Positions 1 through 13,000 of a DNA stretch of 64,000 nucleotides are shown here, one piece after another. Numbering within the stretch: the stretch's first letter is position 1; every line of letters begins with the position of its first letter. A program made the position numbers and the translations under genes. Source of the stretch: Hybos culiciformis (taxonomy: Eukaryota > Arthropoda > Insecta > Diptera > Hybotidae); contig OZ023273.1 of NCBI GenBank assembly GCA_964007475.1, forward strand, positions 30,057,557 to 30,121,556. The letters run 5' to 3'. The notes below the pieces were generated by a model, which saw only the letters and a program-made list of their open reading frames with translations, did not search any database and had not been told where the DNA came from.

Positions 1-823
1 TTAATGATTTGATTGTCTTGCATTAAATTGAAAATATTTAAACATTAATGTTAAAGTAGAACAAAATAGCTTTCTGCTAATTTTCCTTCTCAGTATTATG
101 TAAATAAAATTTTAAAAAGCTACGAATTTAAGTTAATACAATTTATTGAAAAAATATACATAGTATAAGAAAATTAAAATATAACTAACAAAATTTTTGG
201 CAAAAATTTCCATTATTATTAAAATTACTCCATTAATTCTGTTTGACTCGATTAAATCTTTGGTTTTTTTATTTAAATTCGAAAAAGATTATGTCACTCA
301 TGAAGATTATTTTTTTAAATAATATTTTAAAATAAAAAATAAAATAACAAACTTAATATTTAAAAGAAAAAAAAATAGTTAACATACACAGTCCGTAAAT
401 TATGTAAGGCCTTAATACATAATAACATAATATTATAAGAACATAAAAAAATTGGTTTATTTCTTAAACATTAATTTTATTTGTTATTACTCGATTTTCT
501 TCAATATTGAAATAAAATAATTATGATGACCTGATAAAACATGGCATCAATTAAAATGTGAATATTTATTAGTATACTCAATTAACTCACTGGAATTGAC
601 ATTAAAAAATTAAAATGAGTTTCTACGAAATTAATAAAAATAAGATTTTTAATATTGAAATATTAAAAATGATTTTGTCACATCTAAAGCTAAAAATATA
701 AAAATTTAACAGTTCTTAGTTCAAATTATAAGACTTCAAAAAAAAACGCCTTAAAATTTTTTTTTAAATAGAAATCGAGTATTATATTCTTTTGTCCTAA
801 AATGCTATGTACGATGGATTATA
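1..823. other. Non-coding, 3' flank of carbonic anhydrase
   Basis: AT-rich sequence downstream of the carbonic anhydrase stop, probably including its 3' UTR. Candidate poly(A) signals on the minus strand at 565-570 and near 480. No ORF or repeat recognised. Confidence 0.5.
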
Positions 824-1059
824 TTAAAAGTCATTTAAAATTCTTGATACAATCATAACTGTTACAGCAGCAAATGATAAAGAAATTGTGCTTGCACCGT
901 CGTCATTTTTAGAATCAGTTTTGACTTCAGCTTTATCTGGTTTATCTTCATTCTTATCTTTTTTGTCTTTGTCATCATCATCATCATCTTTGTCATCGTC
1001 ATCCTTGCATTTATGTTCTTTGGGTTCGTCATCGGTGTCATCATTCTCATCATTTATTC
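824..1059 (-). CDS. Carbonic anhydrase exon 8 (charged tail and hydrophobic C terminus)
   Basis: 236 nt including the TAA stop. Encodes about 50 residues made almost only of Asp, Lys, Glu and Asn, then a stretch of about 18 mostly small or hydrophobic residues (from G-A-S-T to V-M-I-V) ending S-R-I-L-N-D-F. The layout resembles a GPI-attachment signal, but the last residues are polar, so anchoring is uncertain. The Met-rich open frame over the same bases is a shadow. Confidence 0.82.
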
Positions 1060-4000
1060 CTTAAATAAAAAGAATATAATCATTTGGACTAATAAAATAA
1101 AATTGTCAATTGGAGAAAAAAACCCTACATTAAATTTTTTTTTTGATTTTTTTGTAGCAGAAAAGAAGAATTCTGACAATTTTATGCTACTCTATTTGAT
1201 TTCCTATAATATAATATTCGTTGTACTTTAAATAAAGCTTAAACTGAACTTTAAATAAAGCTTAAAATTTGTTTGAAACAAAATAACTTATAAAGTTTTA
1301 TTTCACCTTCTTCATCGTCCAGAGTTCCTTCTTCATCAATAACATACACAACTCGGCGGTTGTAACGTTTTTGTGTAAGCCTGTAGTTATTTTTGATCTT
1401 ATCTCCTTCTCCATCTTCAATTTCTTGGAACATTTCAAGCTAAACAAAAAATAAGGAAGGAAAATAAAATAAAAAATTTAAAAGATTGAATACTTTTCAA
1501 ACATAACCACAACATTTTCAAAGTGAACAAGAAAACAAAGTTTCTAAAAAGATTATCATCAAATAAAATCAGTCTATTTATGATTATGTTTACAAATTTC
1601 CACTGTCATTGAAGTTCGTATATAACGACTAATATTTATTATTTTTCGTAAGTTTTATATTTTTACTATTTAAACAGAATATTTTATAAATTTTCTTTTA
1701 AATGAAGTTTTAATCGCTTAAAGTTAAACGAATTTCAGTAATAATAATAATACGGTAGTATACTTATGTCATAGAAATTCGAATTTAATCTTTATAATAG
1801 CGGTAACGGAAGAGAAAATTTGAGGAAAAATATAGAATATTACTCGCATGTACGAACTTCAATGACAGAATGTACATACATTGTGCTAAATCTCACTTGT
1901 CATTGACGGGTCGTAATAAATATTTTTTGTATTAGTGGAAGAATATAGTTAGGATTAGGATTTAATGAAAGGTGAAAAAATCATAATATTCATCCGGGAA
2001 ACTTAACAATTTCTATTGCTTTTATTATTCGAGAATTCTTTTACTTGAATTTTTTTAAAATCATTGAATTGTTTCGTTATGGTGCCAACAATTCAATAAC
2101 CTATTATAATAAATATTAAGAATCACATTGATATAAGAATCAAGTAAAAGGATTTTAAAATAATAAAAGCAATAGAATTTCATTTTAATTATAAGTTCAT
2201 AGAATACAATAATTGTTTTCGACTTTCATTACCATTTACGGGGGGCTTATTAAAATAATATATGGAGCAATAAAGTGTAGAAGGAAAAATGGTTCATTTC
2301 ATTTTGGAAAACGCAATTAAAAATGTATAATATTTTGTTTCGTTATCCATTATATTTTCGTTACTTTTTCAAACAAAATATTTCGTTTCCTTCCATTATT
2401 TATTGCCCTATACTTTTTACCACCCAACTATCATTTACTAATAAAAAAACAAAATCTGGTATTCGAACAAATAGCTATTCGATTTCAAGTAATGATAAAT
2501 TAAAAAAAAACTAACTTGTTCCTGTGAAACTGGCTCGGTATCTTTGTAAACAATCCAAACAACAGTTTCAGAACATGGCGGTGTGGTCAAAGATCCTTCA
2601 TATGTAAAATAGGTATCATCTAATTCTTCTGGCATTAATTCTCTAACTGAAAATTTAGCAGATAATGGATAACTTAAATTTATATCATTGTTATCGTCAA
2701 TATTTTTTAGCATGTCATTTTGAAAAATTTTCGTAATTGCCGGATTTCCAGTACTTGATTCATGATATAATACTGCTAATACAACAATACCATCTTCGTG
2801 TAATGCAGCTAAAATAAAGTGATAATTAATTAACACGATCGCCAATATTTGAAATATCCAAAATCATACCTTGAGTAATATTTGTATAATTCTCACTTCT
2901 GTGAACTAAATGCATTTCTAATGGATACCTTTAATTAAAAGAGAACAAATTAACTAGTTTAAAGTTAAGCTGGTATCGGAATCAGGTTATCATTAAAAAT
3001 TTGCTTATTTCAATTAATTTTTTTATTTATTAAATAAAAATAGAAAAATTAAATATTTTATAATTGATTTAATACTTCTATATTTTATGATCGTAGCGCG
3101 GCGGCGTATCATTTAATAACAATATCATGAAAAAGAAAACGAGTGTGAAACAGCGAGATAAAGATTAAAGAATCAGATGTTAGCAATATATAATAAAAAG
3201 GCCCATTAATAATTTTGATAAATTTTCGAATAATTTGATAAATCCGTTAAATTAATATTAAGAATTCGGTTTCAAATGTTTTAGATAATTTCAACCAATC
3301 TTAAGATTTAAGAATTGAAACAAAAAAGCAGTTTATCTAGAAACTTGAATGAATAAAAAAAAAACGAAATTTATGTCGTTGCTATAGTATAGTTACCAAA
3401 AAAAATTCCAAATATACATTTTTGTCTATTAAAAATCTTAAAAATAAAAATTGAATTATCACATCCTGAAATAAATTTGAATAATTTTTTGAAATTTTTC
3501 TCATCCGATGGAGTGTTTCAAAGTCATTGTAATTTTTGTCATTTAATGCAAATTTTTTTTTTATAATTTTTAGCACTCAATTTTGTTTGGATAAATATTT
3601 AAATTATTTGTTTTTTAAGCGAAATTGTCAAAAACTGTGGATTTTTAAAAAAAATTAAATTTCAATTTAAAAATAATAAATCCACACATATTTCTTTTTT
3701 TTGTTATAAAAAAAAAACATATAGTGAAACATACATATAATACACATGTTATGTATAATATGTATATGTATATTATATGCAAAAGGCAGTCGTTGCATGT
3801 CTATAAAATATATAATATTACAATATATAACTATACATGTATGTAAAAGCAAAAATAACTTCACTCTTTTATGAAAAATTTATAAAATCTGAGATAGAAT
3901 TACTACACAATGCAGCTTTTATCTATCGCAATCTCCAATCGACACAAAATGTTATATTATCGAAAATGCAATTATCGTTTAACAAAAATTACAAAATCCT

Positions 4001-7000
4001 CGACCGGTGCGGTATTCAAAATTTTTGAAAGTCGAATTATTACTAGTGCATATATTTGCATTCTTATAGTATAAAAATGAAACGATACTATTCCGCTCCA
4101 AATTGAATTAAAATAAAATCTCATTTTATGAAAATAATAAGAATATTATCAAACAAACAAACTTATTTCATTTAGTGCTTTTCGATGCAGTAAGTGATAA
4201 AACATTTATGTATTTATCAATTATTAAAATATAAAAACTAAGCGTAATAAATATTTAAATATACACTAAGTACTACTTCAAGAAGATCCGAATTATTGTT
4301 ATTCATGATTCCGATTTATTATTTTAATTTCAAAGATAACAATTATATGAAAAGTTAAAAAAAATATATAAATATATAAATATATATATATTGCTAAAAA
4401 TAAGTTGATGACCTAATGTTTCACTCAGGTTTTAGAAAACCCCGGCAAAACAGGTTAAGATAACGTTCTGATAACGTCTTGTAAAGTTATTACATAACAA
4501 ATTCATAACTTTAACGTTACAGAATAACTTGAGTTATAAAACAAAGATAAAACCGTTTTCTAACTATATTTTGGGTATATGGGCATTGTTTGTGTACGTA
4601 TTACTTATATACGTTACGGTAAATGTACGTTCCCCCCCCCCCCTCTCGCTCTCGGAAACATCCTGTACTCCACACAAAAATGGGGCCGGTAAATGTAATG
4701 TATTATTAACACTTACGAGATGGTAAACTGACATTTGCCTAATCTTGTGGTTAATGTACACATTTACCGGCAAATCTATATACATTGTGACATTTTGTAC
4801 TTTAGTTGTAACATATATATAAATAAATATTTTACTCATCGTGATTAATTCAAAACAAATCTGTTCCCCCATTAGATGTTTTCAAATGAAAAATTATACC
4901 GTTCTTTTTTGGTCCATATTTTTTTATCTAACATCAGAATTTTAAATCAACCCAATTTGTTCGTACATACCTAAATATATATATACAACTGTATAACACA
5001 CATAAACATCCCCCATAAAATTTGAACAATATGTTCACATAATTTATTTTAGTACCCATTCATTTTTTAAGAGCAAATTTTTTAAACATGATAAACATTG
5101 TTTGAACGCCTAATTTTTAATTAATTTGTTTTTAATTATTAGAAAAAACACAGCAACTCTTATTCATCTTATGATACCATCGAAAGATTTTCCTCAAAAT
5201 CTTATGATTTATTCAACAGTTCAACGATTGCGCGAATTATGTGATTTATATTTTGATCTGTACATTTGTACAACTTCCTATACAGTTTAAAAGAATTTTT
5301 CATTAATTTCAGAAAAATTAAAACGCAATTTATTCACTTTTATTTTATTACTTTCTCTTTACTACACATATAAATAGAATTTATAATTATAAATTTTCGC
5401 CTAAGAGGTAACAATTAAGTGGTGATCGTGAGTGATCAATTAGTCCAAGCATTTAAAGCATTCTTCGTATAAATCTAAGAACTTTTAAATAAGAAACAAA
5501 CCATGAAGCAATACAAAATTCAAGAAATTTCTAGATTAATGGTGAAAATAACTTAAACATCATAATGGCTTGTCAAAAATTATTTGTATGACAGTTTTAA
5601 AATTTAAATAAATTTCGTCATGATCGCTAGTTTAAGGAACTGTTCTATTAATCAATAAAAAAAAAATTCTGATACAATAAAGATAAATAAGAGTAATTTA
5701 AGTGTGATATAAACTATTGTTAAAAATGCTTAAAAAAAACTTAGAATACATATATGCATACTGTTAAGTCAAAATTCAAAAAAGATAAACATCGAATATT
5801 CAAAAATATTATTCCAATAAGTATAACGTTACATCACTGACGTTAAAAATATAAAAACTGAACTTATAAAATTAATTAATTTTATGATAATCAAAAATGT
5901 TATTTTCAATCGTTTAGTTTTTATAAATGGATTATCTGTAGGTGACATAAAATAAAAATAAAAATTAAACAAAAAAACTGAACCAAAATAAAGACTTCAA
6001 TATAAATCAATTAGTTTCAATTTTAGATTTTATGATTAATTAATATTTTGTTAAAAAGGTTTTTTATAGTGACACCTTCATATTGCAGTTAAAAGATTGT
6101 TGAAACATAAAAAGTATACAACTTAATGGGCTTCAAACATATTGAAGGTGCTATAAACATTTTTTTTTGTTTATTTGAATAATTTAATTGTTACATAAAT
6201 CTTAAAATTTTAAAAATTTATTAAGGTTCGAACGATAATAATAATGAAAAGATAATATAAATATTTAAAAATTATTATTAGCTGATTAAATTTTATTTTT
6301 GTTTAATCTAGACTTGAAATTTATAAATTTTTAATGCTGTGAACAGAAATAAAAAAATTTAACCTTCTAAATTTCAATATATAAATAGAAGTAAATTATT
6401 TAAGATCCTTAAAGTTATATAAAAAGATATTGAAATTTGATTAATTTTTTTTTAATGTTCAATACCAATAACAAAACTTAAAATTGTCTACTTTGATTCA
6501 AAACGTCGATTGCTGTGCATAATTACAAATTTCATGCAGGTCATGCAAAATATTAGATAAAAAATAATAAGTTGAATGTTAAAAATTTAAATAATAATTC
6601 AATAATATGAAGTAACTTATTCTAGGCCTTAATTTCAAATTTTTCGTGCAAATTTCCGTAAATAATTTCGCTTATTATATTCTTTATAAGAATTAAACTG
6701 AGCTTCGAAATTAAAATTTTTCATTAAAACGTGAATAAACTTACTTAAAATATTCTTTCATTATCATTACCTCTAATTTATGATGATTATTATTACCTTC
6801 AATTTTTTTATTCATATTTTTAACACTTTCTAGATCAAGCATTGTAGCTCAATTTTCTTCTTATGCAATATTAAAAAATATATATAAAATGCATAATGTG
6901 TATAATAATATAAATCTTGTATATAACCAACATTATACCAAAATAAAAAAAAAAAACAGCATGATTTTATTGCATTAAATTTCTTCATTTGAATCAACAA

Positions 7001-10000
7001 TATTAAAAAAAAAAAAAAACTACACGTATTTAGCTTTTACTCACAAAACATTAAATTCAAGCAATATAATGTTTCATTGTCAATGACAATTTGACAAATT
7101 ATTATATAGCCTATAAACACGACACTACACACTAACTATATGTAAGCATTATCTAGAACTTTTTTTTTATTTAAATGTAAATTATAAACAAGCTTTTAGA
7201 GTAATAAAAAAACTAAACATTTTTGTTTAGATTTATTTAAAGTGAATTCAATTGTTGATTACGAAAAAAAAAACTTTGTGTGACCATGGCTTATCATTAT
7301 TTCTAAATTGGGGTTTTATATTTCACAAAGTAAATCTTTTCATTTATCACCCATATTAAATGATCATTTAATAAAAAAAAAATTTATATCTTTTTATTAT
7401 TATTTGCAATATATATATATTTAATTTTGTATTTTTAATTCGATTTCATTTATTTAAATGAAATCTTATGTCACGTTAATTTTTGTTTTTGTGGGACGAC
7501 ATTAAGATTTATATTTGAAAGAATATTTAAAAAAAAAAAATTTACGATATTATCTCTTGAAATAATTTTTATTTTATTTTATATTTAAAATAAAAATTAA
7601 AAATAAAAAGAAATTTCTCTAATTACATACTATACAATGGGAGCATTTTATTTTTAATAGTGCATTTAGAGATTTTTTATTTTTGAAATAAATATTGTAT
7701 TTACATATAATTTATTTTTAGAAAATAAATAGGAGTTTTTTTTATATATTCGACAGAAAATTTGTAGACTTAATATATTTTAGAAAGAAGGAGTAAAAAT
7801 AATAATAGTTCGGAGAAAAAATTTCTTTCATTTGTTTTTTCTTCTAATTTGAAAGAGTGCTATTTTAAATTCTCCCCGAAAATTTATATTTTCATAAACT
7901 GAAACTGAAAATATTTTCAACATAGCAAAAATTTAATAAAAATCTTCAATTTTTATATTTATGTATCCATGTATATATTATAAGATTTAATAAAAATATC
8001 AAAAGAACATAAAAAAAATTAGCTCTCTGTGTACAATACATTGAGTACAGATCACGGTGTTTTTTTGTTTATAATTTCATAAAATTTAAAAATATAAAAA
8101 TTATTTCTGTAATAAAACACGTAACATGTAAGTAATAATATATATCAAAATAATAAAAAAAAATATTTATTAAAACTTCGTCGAATTCTTAAAATCCAAA
8201 TGATAAACTCACCTAAAATCGTCAATAGTATGTTCAGAAAACCAATGAAAATGTATTTGATCCAGGACATAATCTCCTTTTAAGGCACCACCTTTAACTT
8301 CTAATTTGTTTGTAAACTTTCTAATTGTAACTAAAATAAATAATATTTAAATAATAAAAAAGAAGCGAACACCTAATTAATCTTACTTGTGTGACCGTTG
8401 TTTACAATATGTGCTCCTTGTAATTCATCTTTATAATTTTCATATTCTAAATCTTTGTAAATTCCTTTTAATGAAGTTTTTTCTGACAGAGCAATTGGAC
8501 TTTGTTCTTTGCCATTGTCACAGATCCCACCCCAGCTAGGAAATTCTATTAACAAATTTTAATGTCAGTATAACCTTATAATCGTTCGTTTAAAATGTTA
8601 TTTTATTTTATAATAATAATAAGTTTACCCTCTTCATCTTCTAAATCAGGATAAGTCCAATTTCCTGCGGCATTACTTGAAATTATTGACCCTGAAGATT
8701 AAAAAAAAAATAATATTTGTAAAATATTTTCTTTTCTTTTAATGATTTTGTGTGAAAATATTGTGTATTTTTGTTACTAATTTCTTGTCTAGTTGAAAGT
8801 AAAAATAAACCAAAATAAATTTTTTTGGTTCAAAGAACTTTAGAACTCATTTAGCTGCAAAAATTGTTTGAGATTTAAATAATTTTTGAATTTCAAACTT
8901 TAATACAAAAATTTTAGTCCTAAAATTACAAAATAAAAGTAGACGACATAATAGGAATCCATCATTTTTAAGTGTGAACAAACATTTATTTTTGTGTCAA
9001 TATATATAAATATATAGTCATGTGTTCATAATCTTATGATGCTCTTTTAAACATCCAAATTTGACATAACACCTAATTTATGTATAATATTTTTCTTACA
9101 CAATTAATGATTTATATTTCGTAAAATATGCTTATTCTAAAAAGGAAAAGTTACGATTGAAATTACATAGAAAGTGAAATTATTTAAAATTCAATCAATA
9201 AAAATCTTGGCAAAAATTTGCTTTTATTTTTTGCATTTTGTGAATAAGAAAATATGGCTAGATTTGTTGATTTGTTTTTTTATTTTTTTTTTTTGTCACC
9301 AAGAAAAAAATTTCATCACAATTATGTATTTATGTAGGCAGATTTCAATTTATTTTTAGAATGTTTTAAATTTTAACACATTCTTGACCAGCCAAAACTT
9401 TTCTTATAGATAAGATTTATTAATTCGTTAGTGTTTTAATACAATTTTTGAGTCCACGGAATGCCAATGTTTTAATACAATTTTTGAGTCCACGGAATTT
9501 TCTTTTTATTAAGCATATTTCCATAAACGGATTACGACCAACGCAAATTAACTTTAATTAAATATAAGTATTTTTTGATAAAAGAAAATATTCAAAAATT
9601 GCGGCTTACATTGTCATATTGCATATTATCTTCAACAATGATTGATTAGATTTGCAACGAATTGGTTGCCAGGCATGTGCTAAGCTTTTTTTGGCAATAT
9701 ATTGTGGGAAGATAGAAATGTATAATGTTTTGTTTTCCACAATTATTCAAAAATAAAATGATTTTTTTTGTGTTTCAATTTTGGCAAAAGCGTATTGTAA
9801 GCTGTTATTTTATTGCCCACGGCCACAATTGAAGTTCTTTAAAAACCTCTTGACAATTCTTGGTAATCTGATCTCTTCTAATCAATAATAAGTACTGATA
9901 ATAAATTAAAATTAAAATTGTCTGTCTGCTTTCAATCACCGCTGTATCGATTTGACTGAAATTTTGAAATTAAGCAAGATGGTTATTTATAGAGTACCAC

Positions 10001-13000
10001 AAATTTTCGTCCGAAGGCCCGACGGGGACCACCTCAGAAGCCGGTTTAGAGATTTAGTTACATCCCGATTAACCAGTCTGAATCAATGGTCAAAAAGTAT
10101 TTCTACATACACTTATCCAAAATCCGAACGGAAACAGCAATAAATTCCGTTATTAAAATTTAAAATTTGCAAACTGTAAAGAGTCCTTAATTCCAAAGTT
10201 GAATATAATGTTCTACTTCATTTATTAAGTATTTGTTCAAAACATAATGTATAAATCAAAAACTATTTATCTAATAAATAAAAATTAAAATTCTCTGTTT
10301 CTCTGTTTCTCTGTTTCTCTGTTTCTCTGTTTCTCTGTTTCTCTGTTTCTCTGTTTCTCTGTTTCTCTGTTTCTCTGTCGTCTGTCCTCAATCACGCCTA
10401 AACCGCTGGACCGATTTGGCTGAAATTTTGAACTTAAGTATCATGGGGGCCCGAGATGGTTATAGGGTACTAGAAATTTTGATCCGAGGCCCCGGCGGGA
10501 GGGCTACCTTAGAAGCCGGTTTTGAAATTTAGGTATATTCCAATAAAATATAGTGGCGTTGGACCCGAAACCCCTATTATTTAAAAAACTGGATGTTGAG
10601 AGGCCCCCAACCGCTGTCCCAGGGCTCAATTGAAATTTTTTTGAAATTTTGAAGTTAAGTAGCATTGGGACTCGAGATGGTTATAGGGTACTATAAATTT
10701 TGATCCGAAGCCCCGACGGGGGGACTACCTTAGAAGCCGGTTTTGAAATTTAAGTATATTCCGGAAAAATGTTCTAGCGTTGGACCCGAATTGGTTATTT
10801 AGAAGACTGGATGTTGAAAAGCCCTTGTCCCAGGGTTCAATTGGGGGACTATATAACAAATTTCAAAATTTTTTATATTTTGAACATAAGGGACCTAGAG
10901 ACCCGATTGGTTACATTTTTGATCCGAGGCACCGACGGGGGGCTACCTTAGAAGGCGGTTTTGCAATTTAGGTATATTCCGATAAAATATTATAGCGTTG
11001 GACCCGAATCGACTATTAGACTGGATGTGTTAAGGCACCGGGAAAGTGGCTATTTAACAAATTTTGAAATTCTGTTTTTTTAGTGGACAAATTCTGGATT
11101 GAAGTGTTTTGATATTAATATAAGTTCGGGAATTCCGTACGAAGCCGGGTATTTCGACTAGTTATATATAAAAAAGAATATAATGTGTTTTCTTAATTCA
11201 TTTATCACGTACATGTATACACATCGTTCAGGATTACTCTAATTCAAATTTCTCACCTGAAAGTACATATTAACATAAACATACCTGTACATCAAACTTA
11301 TAATATAGGTTTTAAAATTTTTTATAAATGCATACATAGTAAATAAGTCTATTATATACAATAGGTGAATGTATATTGAAATTACATAATATATTTTCTG
11401 TACAAACTTATTTATAGATAGTGTAAATGATTTCAAATAAAAAAAAATGTTTTAATATATTGTTGTTTCTAACTACGAAGAACAATATATATAAATTGCA
11501 AAAGATATCTTTAGCGCAAAAAAAGTAGATTTTCAATTCAAGAAACGTTGAAAATTTTTAATTTTTAATACCAATGTCATATACGTAATATATGAATTTG
11601 TGTTTAACTTAAAGAACAACTGGAATTTATTATGTAAATATTTACAATCGCCATCTATATTCTATAGAATCATAAAAAATTCAATAATTAAATAATTTGA
11701 GTCTATAGAAAAGTTTACAGTTTAATGTTTTAATATGGTTTTTTTTTTTCTAAATAAAAAGATAGAACTATCTTTCTATACCAAAGAAATAATTTAATAA
11801 TCTTCTTGAAATTAATAAAAAATACTCAGTTAAGGTTTTTGTTTATTTTTATTGATGAAGTTATGAAATTTTCGAATTATTTATTTTTCCAATGATTTGA
11901 TTAAAAATTAAAATCATAGAATAATTCTGATTGACATTAATGTTTAATGTTTACGTTAGCTTTAATTTTAGTTTTTAATACAATATTATTATATTTTTTT
12001 AATTAACAATTTTTAATTAAAATATTATTTTCTCTCAAAAAACATAAACATTTGTTACCTGATTGAATAAAATCAAATAATAGATATCTAAATGAAAATA
12101 ATCTAAAGAAAAAAATAATTCCGTATGTGGTGTATTCTTCGTGAATGATCTGATTCCTGTTAAATGTAAGACGCTTACTACCCAGCTTCAGAATAAACTG
12201 CAAACTCTTTGTGCGGATGCGAAAAGATTTTTTTAAACTTTTTTTTGATAATGTGTTGAATTTGAATATACAATAATGAAAATTAAAAAAATCAGGTATA
12301 AATAAAATATAATCCTCATTATTGGCATTATAACTTGAATATTTTAATATAAATAAAAATAAATCTTAGAATGGCATGTAGCAAGCTTGGGCATAAATAA
12401 TAAAAATTTGTTCACAATAATAATTATTTTGTAAAAGAATAATAGTGTCAATATAACAAAAATGAATTCTTATCAATAAAAAATTAAAGATGCGGGAATA
12501 TTTAATAATTTAATAAATTTTTATTTAATGAGATGAAAAAAGATAAGAAATGGCATGTAGATAGAACGTTAGTTGCACATTTGGTGCATGAACATTTACA
12601 AAGTATGTAAAGTCGAAAGTTCATTATTAAATTTTTGATCTAAATTAATTTTAATTCGATTGACGTAATCGCTGTAAATATTTCCTCTACATCGATAAAA
12701 AATTCTTTTATTATTATTGAAATCTCTTTTTATACTCGAATATAAGATTTCTATAAAATTTCTATTTACATTTTTGTTATGGCATAAATATATTTTGAAT
12801 TATAAATTAATATTTCCCAATAACTTTCCACTTGGATACAACAAAAATCCTATCAACACCTCCCAACTAAATTCGAAAAATATTTATTTTCATAAATTAT
12901 TGTTTATTTTATTTTTGAAGAATAATTCAACATGTGAAGTAATAATGTAGCCCTCCTAGTATAAGTGTGAAATAAAACACATTAATTTAATAATTAAGCT

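Noticed and set aside
862..1053. Methionine-rich 63-aa ORF on the minus strand
   Set aside because: It is another frame of the Asp/Lys-coding last exon of the carbonic anhydrase; the splice phase selects the acidic frame.
4564..4872. 102-aa minus-strand ORF
   Set aside because: Overlaps the poly-C run and the inverted repeat; no domain and no splice context.
6220..6245. GGTTCGAAC-like string resembling a tRNA B box
   Set aside because: No A box, acceptor stem or anticodon arm around it.
10291..10377. Regular repeat considered as a CRISPR-like array
   Set aside because: 8-bp head-to-tail repeat without spacers in an animal genome; a simple minisatellite.
9952..10971. Two short ORFs containing R-x-P-D-G-D-type and W-L-F-R-R-type segments
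   Set aside because: They lie in the iterated repeat array and the frame is not kept between units, so they are not coding.
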